From Myotis daubentonii (taxonomy: Eukaryota; Chordata; Mammalia; Chiroptera; Vespertilionidae): DNA of 64,000 nucleotides. The stretch spans positions 34,829,892-34,893,891 of the forward strand of contig NC_081850.1 in NCBI RefSeq assembly GCF_963259705.1, in the 5' to 3' direction. Position numbers and translations under genes: made by a program. Positions 58,204-64,000 of this stretch are shown here, piece after piece; position 1 is the first letter of the stretch; every line of letters starts with the position of its first letter. The notes beneath the pieces were generated by a model. It saw only the letters and a list, made by a program, of their open reading frames with translations, did not search any database and was not told the origin of the DNA.

Positions 58204-59340
58204 AGTATTATGCTAGGCACTAGGATACATATTTATGCATCCTGGGATACATAAATAAGCCAGCTAGACAGAATTCTCCTTTTTATATTATAGCAGAAGG
58301 GATACATACAGTAAACATACAAGGAAATAAATATATAAAATATTCAAATATGCAGGGAGCTGTGAAGAACGTAATACTAGGAAATGGAATGTGTTGTGCC
58401 CTATTGGTTGCTTCTCAGGCAGCAGTGCTCAGAGAAACCTCACTGAAGTGCTGAGCGTTGAGCTGCTGAGGAGGGGTCACTAAAGATTCAGAGAAAAGAA
58501 CTTAGGTGGAGACAACAGCAATTTGAAGGTTTAAAGTAGAGGGTGATGTGGTCAGATTTATCCTGTGTACTGGTTCACTCTGATTGCTTTTGATAAGCAG
58601 ACTGTATGTGGGCAAGAATGGAAAAAGGAAAATCCTGATATGATAGAACAAATGACAGATGGGCTGTTAGGGCGAGGCTTTAGCAGTGAAGATGATAAGG
58701 GACCAGATTCAGGGCCTATATTGGACACAGTAGTAACAGAACTTGCTGTTAGATTGGCTCTCAGTAGATGAGGAAAGCAATCAAGGGCAACTCCCAGGTT
58801 TTTGGTCTGAGCAACTCATGGAGAAGACACGGGGAGGAGCAGGTTTGGGGTTGGGGGCTGGGGAACATCGAGACTTCTGTTGGGAACATGTTGGATTTGA
58901 GATGGCCACTTGATGTCAAAGTGGAGCTATCTGACAGGCAAATGTATGTGTCTGGAATCCGGAGATATGGGTTGGAGAGTCACAAAGCAGACAGATGGTA
59001 ATTAAAGCACAAACCTAGACGAGATCCCTTAGAAGATAGTGTAGAAAAGAGAAGAGAGCCAAGAGCAGAGAACGCAAACATTTAAAAGTTGGAGAGTAGG
59101 AAGGTTCGGCAAGAGAGACTGAGCAATGCCTGGGAAGGTCAGAGGAATGTGGTGATATGGAACAAAAGAAGAAATCGCTTCAAGGAGGAGAGGTGAGCAA
59201 TGTGTGTCAAACGTGCCTGTGATGTCAGAGAGGATAGAAACGGGAGATTTGACCACTGGAATAAGTAACATGGACGTTATTGGTGGCTTGGATAAGAGCC
59301 ATTGCAGGGGTGAAGAGGGAAGGGGTAATGACAAAGTGGT
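58204..59340. repeat. Ancient interspersed repeat, family unresolved
   Basis: The purine-rich text ('GAGAAGACACGGGGAGGAGCAGG', 'GATCCCTTAGAAGATAGTG', 'AGAGGAATGTGGTGATATGG') resembles a widespread old mammalian repeat. Frames inside are not genes. Confidence 0.4.
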
Positions 59341-60149
59341 TCAAATTTTAAAAGTATAAAGGATGTACAATGAAGCCTCCATCTGACCTCTGACCCCCAG
59401 CCTTCAAGTTCATGTCCCCAAAGTAAACTAATATTTCTTGTCCATTCTTCCATATACACATGCAAGTACTCATGCATTGTTCTCTCTCCCCCTTTTGGAG
59501 CAAGTGCTATCATACCCCACATACTATTCCCCAGGAATTGGGCCACATGGAGAGTAGATTTTTTGCCACTTCGCCTTACAGCTACTAAAATCATGATAAA
59601 TATTAGGAATCATGATAAATATTTAGGAAAGCAGTTCTTATTAGGTAATAGGTATGATAAATGGAGTTCTCATGTGTCTGTGGAGGAGGCAGTGTCTGTT
59701 GAATGGGGTGAAGCTTGAGGAGTGGAAGTACCTAGGAGAACGAAAGTAGGAAATGTGATGTGTGAGCATTTTTATACACGTTCCCTGGGACTGTGATGGA
59801 ACTTTGCCATCACTGATGGGTTTGCTCGCCATCACTCCATCCCTTTCAGCACTTTTGGGAAGGCTCTGCCCTCCTGCCAACACACCCACAGGGGCTCTTG
59901 GCTGGCTCTCTCTGAAGTCAGTCAGCTGCCAAGATCACCACCTGTCCCCTGTCAAAACGGCCCTGTATTGCAGACGCATCCCTCGTGGCTGACCATCCGT
60001 GCGATGCCCCCATCAGGGTTTATTGTGTAACCAGGTCCCCATGCTCCTGGTTTGCTGTCCCACCACCAGCTGCATGTGGGAGCCCCTCTCCTAGCAGGGG
60101 GCATGTGCCTCTTGAATGTGAACCAATTGTAATATTTAAAAAATAGGAC
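59341..60149. other. Unassigned sequence
   Basis: No repeat or exon was recognised. Confidence 0.35.
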
Positions 60150-60380
60150 CCAGTCTTTAAAATTGCCATCTGACATGCCAAGCGAAGCGGAGCTCATTTT
60201 CAAATGATTCCCAGCTGCCGTAATAGCATTGTGCCCGAATGGCTCAGTCGTTGCAAAAGCAGGGAGGGCGTTTTCATTTCATATCTGACCTGATAACGGG
60301 AGTTGTGATTAGAAATCAACTTGAGCTACGTAGAACCGCTACTTATAAGCATATCAATTAACATTTGTGCATTGCTATTT
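60150..60380. other. Candidate conserved non-coding element
   Basis: About 230 bp with even composition, scattered CpGs, no repeat texture and no long frame on either strand. It has homeobox-like motifs TAATTG/CAATTA. This is a guess from texture only. Confidence 0.25.
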
Positions 60381-62944
60381 TTAAAGCACTTTCTGAACAC
60401 TGTCTAGTATGGCAGGGAGTGATGGGGGCTCCAAAGAGAGAACAAAACAGAATTCTTTTACTTCCTAGGCTTAGAAGCAGGAAGGACACAGACAGGTTCT
60501 TGCAAAAGCGAATATCAAAAGAAGACCCCAGCGCTAAGCACAAAAGAATAAGCACTAACAGGGCCAAACCTAGTGAGGCTGAAACGAAACCATTGCCAGT
60601 TCAGTGGAGACATGTCACCGGAGGAGGGCCAAGTCAAACAAAATGCTCAAGACAGAGGGCGGTGGAACACCTGTTTGGTCAGAGTCCGTTGTCTGTTCTT
60701 TTCTTTATTCCATACGTAACACATAGCTTTGTATTAAAATATCACAACTGAAGATAAACGAAAAGAAAAGAGCAATAAAAATGTACGTCAGGCTTCTCTG
60801 TCTGGCCTCTCTCTGGCCACATTCTTGGAGAGAATTGGCTGGCACTCGTCTCCATCGATACCCGCCATGTGCTGCTTTTTCCCCCATTTCCCTGAAAAGT
60901 ACTTAGCGGCTCCCTGTCTAACCTGCTCCCTCTTCCAGGGGTTTCACAATAAACATTTCCCAGCTGTTGGTGACTCCACAAAGACTCCATTGATGATAAG
61001 TGCCTTTCCTGAAGAGCTGGTACCCATAGTCATCTTTTGTCTCACAGGCTGAAATGCCCAATGTAGCCATACATACAAATTGTGAAGGAATTCAGCGTGA
61101 TAAGTGTCACGGCAATGAACGCCAAGCAAAATAATGATGTGCCACATCAGGTGATTTTGATTTGCCAGTTTTGATTTGCCATATTTTCTTCATGGTGCTT
61201 TCCCCAAAGAGTCTTAGGAAACTGGCTGGAACACACTTTGCGTATCACTCCCCACCCTCACTCCATTTCCTTACTGGGTTCCCTTGCACACAGTAGGTAC
61301 TCAGTACATGTTTTCTGAATGAAAGTTCTTTCTTAGAATGTGATGAGGCTCCACTGTTGAACTGATTCAGTAGGCTTTGTTTCGCCTGAACTCCTATAGG
61401 AAGCCATTGTCCACTGAAAAGACTGATTCTCCCCCTTGGGAGTAAATGTATGGAGTGTGTGAGGGTAGATGGCATGACTACAATGTGATGAGTCTGATTG
61501 TGTGTATGTGTGCCTAGGCATTATTACTGTGTTCCTGGACTGTGGGACGTTCCCAGCATATGACCCTTCTCACCAGAAGCTAACACTTAGAATTCTTTCT
61601 TCTCTCAACAATTCTCTTCTCAAGATTCCCCTCCCCCAGAATTCTTCTCCATCTTATTATAGTTGTACCCAAACGCCCAAGTGAAAATTGATCTAAATTC
61701 TTGGAGTCAGGAGTAGGGCTGACCACACACGGTTGCCGGTCACTGCCTCGCTCAGGGACTGCCTCTGACTGGGCGGCTTGGATGCCCATAACCAAAGCGA
61801 GCATCTTGCTAACCCTGGGGCTCTGGCCTGTGATGTGTATCTTCCTCTCCAATTAAGCCTCTTTGTGTCCTGCGTGGACTCTGCACACCCGGTTGGACTT
61901 TGTAGGTGGCCTCAATTTGCAGTGGGTGGCAGGGGGAAGCAGACCTCCGTGTGTGTGTTTGGGAGGATTGTATATGTCAAAACCCAAATGCAGAAATTGC
62001 TTCATTACATAAGGTGAATTAACAGAACCCGCCCAACTATAGAACATATTTTGTCAGAAGTTATAAAACAACATTAATTTTTCAGAGCTCAAAAAATAGT
62101 AAATTTTAAAATCATTCTTTGAGTTGAGAAAATAATAAGAATTCTTAAAACATGTTGACAGGGCCTATGAGATTCTTTTCTTATCTGACATCTCCCTCTA
62201 CTGACAGTCCCATCTCTCACTCTCCCTTAGAACCCAGCAGGGAAATCCTTTGAAAGGGACTTGCCTATAAAATGCCTTTGAGTCCCTGCTCACAGATCAG
62301 GGGAGGACGGGGATGATCACAGGTACTGTTTGGGACTGGGGGAATTGGAGCCATCCAAGTTCAGTCAGCGATAGGATGCATGTGTCTGGAGCTCAGAAGA
62401 GAGACCTCAGACACAGAGAGAAGTGGCAGAATGGTTAGTGGGAGTGGAAGAAAGAAAAGAGGTGCAGGAGGGGAATGCCCTGACCTTGAGTCTCTCACAC
62501 CTAAAGTTCAGGCAGATGGGTAGGAGCAAAACAACACAAACTCAGTCACTCATTCCTCTGAAGGCCTTTGACAGCACTTCCGATGGGAAAGGGGCTTGTG
62601 TAATCCCAATGTTGGGAAACTCCTTCATCGTCAAGAATTGTTTGACAATGTTCAGTGTTAGAAAGTTATTATTTATGATGAGCTAGAATCTGATTTCTAC
62701 AGTTTCCATTTAAAAATATATATATATTCTGCTGTTCTATGTGATGTAGATTCAGTCGCCTCACTTGTTTACCCAAGAAATGCTTCCCCATGAAAATCCT
62801 ATTCCACAAATATGGCTAAATAGGTAAATGATCCAATTTCAGGTCTATCCCTTCCTCCCAAACTATAATCCCTTAAGGGCAAAGACTCCATCTCACACCC
62901 CTCCTTCCCCAGCCTCCAGCCTATCAAGCGCATCAGAGAGGCTT
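60381..62944. other. Unassigned sequence
   Basis: No exon, RNA gene or confident repeat. The 128-codon frame at 60365-60751 has no recognisable motif. Confidence 0.35.
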
Positions 62945-63115
62945 TCTATGTAGTAAGTGCCTCACGTGCATGATCTCTTTAGACACCTCATCCATTGAAT
63001 GGGCCCTGCACTCAGATGGGGAAACAGGGTCAGAGAGGCGTGTAGCTTGCACAGAGCCGCGCAGCAAGTGTGGGGTAGAGTGTGGCTTGGATTCCATCAA
63101 AGGCTGGGCAGGTGA
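62945..63115 (-). repeat. MIR SINE
   Basis: 'CAGATGGGGAAACAGGGTCAGAG', 'GCTTGCACAGAGCCGCGCAGC', 'GTGTGGCTTGGATTCCATC', reverse MIR. Confidence 0.75.
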
Positions 63116-64000
63116 GTCAGTGTGATTCTGCCTGTGTTGCCCCTACACTGCATCGGCACAGAAAAAGATCACAGTGGTGTCCGCTGGACTGAATCAAGTT
63201 GTTATAATCCCTCATTGGAAATGGGTAATGTGGGGTCGTGGGGCTTATAGATAAAATAAGTAAGACTTTATTTCTGGACTCAAGTTTCTTCCCAGTCGAC
63301 ACTACTGACTTTCATATCCCAGCATCAGCTCCCACGAAGCAGCTCTCCTTCCCAGCTTTATCCCATCGGCCCAGCACATCCCATGGTGACCCCTGCTTGA
63401 CTCCACCTGAGAGGCAGGCTCCCTCCAACTCTCTCCAGGAAGCACTGCAGCTACAGGGGCCTGTTGTCCTGAGGTTTGGTCGGTGCTTCCAGCTCCCACT
63501 ATTCTGGGTTTTTCCAGAGGCAACAGACTTCTGCGGGCCATATTTTGGATGTCGCTGGCTGCCCACTAACCAGCTCTCTCACCTTAGGTAAGTTTCTTAT
63601 CTTTAAAACTGAAATGAGTACTTCATGGTATGTGGTGAGTCTAACTGACCATGTAAGTTAAATGTCAAATACAGTGTCTGCCCTGCACCAAAGCTACTCA
63701 AAAGTACTAGCTATTATCAGTCTGTGGTGGGAAATTGAAAAATCTGTGATTATTCTTTCTTGTGGAAGAAGATGGATGATTAGAGGAAATAGAGGCAGCA
63801 AATGGAAAGAGGAGTCATGTGGGTAGGAGTGCAAATATCATGGAAACTTGAGGAAGAGAGAGTGTTATCCACAGTGCCTATTTCCGGGTCCACATTCAAG
63901 AGTCTCGGCCTTGCTTTTGGCAAAGAGATAAGGCACTGTCAAGACTCGTTTCTGTAGAGAAATGGGATAGAAACAGATGGCAGAGAAACGGAGCAAGGTC
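63116..64000. other. Unassigned sequence to the window end
   Basis: A 117-codon frame (63238-63591) has overlapping antisense frames of similar length and no recognisable motif; it is not called as a gene. Confidence 0.35.

Noticed and set aside
63238..63591. 117-codon frame considered as the CARM1-like C-terminal exon
   Set aside because: No similarity to the CARM1 tail, no suitable phase-2 acceptor reading into it, and antisense frames are equally open.

Overview
The window is nuclear DNA from a placental mammal, almost certainly a vespertilionid (evening) bat. Three repeat groups point there. At least eleven tRNA-derived SINEs have the bat Ves layout. Eight non-autonomous Helitrons are of the HeliBatN type, which is known from vespertilionid bats. 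Three short hAT elements look like SPIN. Around these lie common mammalian fossils (MIR, L2, L1, MER5A, MLT1). No CpG island or promoter was recognised, and there is no bacterial-type gene content.

The only convincing host gene is on the + strand: seven internal exons of a CARM1/PRMT4-like protein arginine methyltransferase at 7346-7523, 12964-13054, 29599-29680, 31014-31099, 33673-33762, 36538-36675 and 47415-47504. All have AG acceptors and GT donors, their phases chain without a break (1,2,0,2,2,2,2), and the 755 coding bases contain no stop or frameshift. They match CARM1 from about residue 225 to 476 with no net insertion or deletion up to the THW-loop histidine. They keep the double-E loop and the THW loop. 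The protein differs from CARM1 at about a quarter of positions in the first exon, so this is read as a CARM1 paralogue (CARM1L) rather than CARM1 itself. The 5' exons (N-terminus, SAM motif I) and the C-terminal exons were not found here, so both ends probably lie outside.

Layout: 1-7345, upstream intron or flank with a solo LTR (375-1119), Ves SINEs, a Helitron and a mariner MITE. 7346-13054, exons A and B. 13055-29598, a 16.5-kb intron with L2 blocks, a stack of three abutting Helitrons (20804-23783), a second solo LTR nested in the last of them, and a 35-bp U2 snRNA retrocopy with perfect target duplications. 29599-36675, exons C-F close together, with a 161-bp Helitron only 56 bp before exon F. 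36676-47414, an intron with an RPL22 retropseudogene and an MLT1 LTR broken by a SINE and a long polypurine tract. 47415-47504, exon G. 47505-64000, intron or 3' flank with L1, a Helitron, MIR, MLT1 and unassigned sequence.

Most open reading frames in the window are chance frames inside repeats. Repeat family names come from recalled consensus sequences and are not verified by search.
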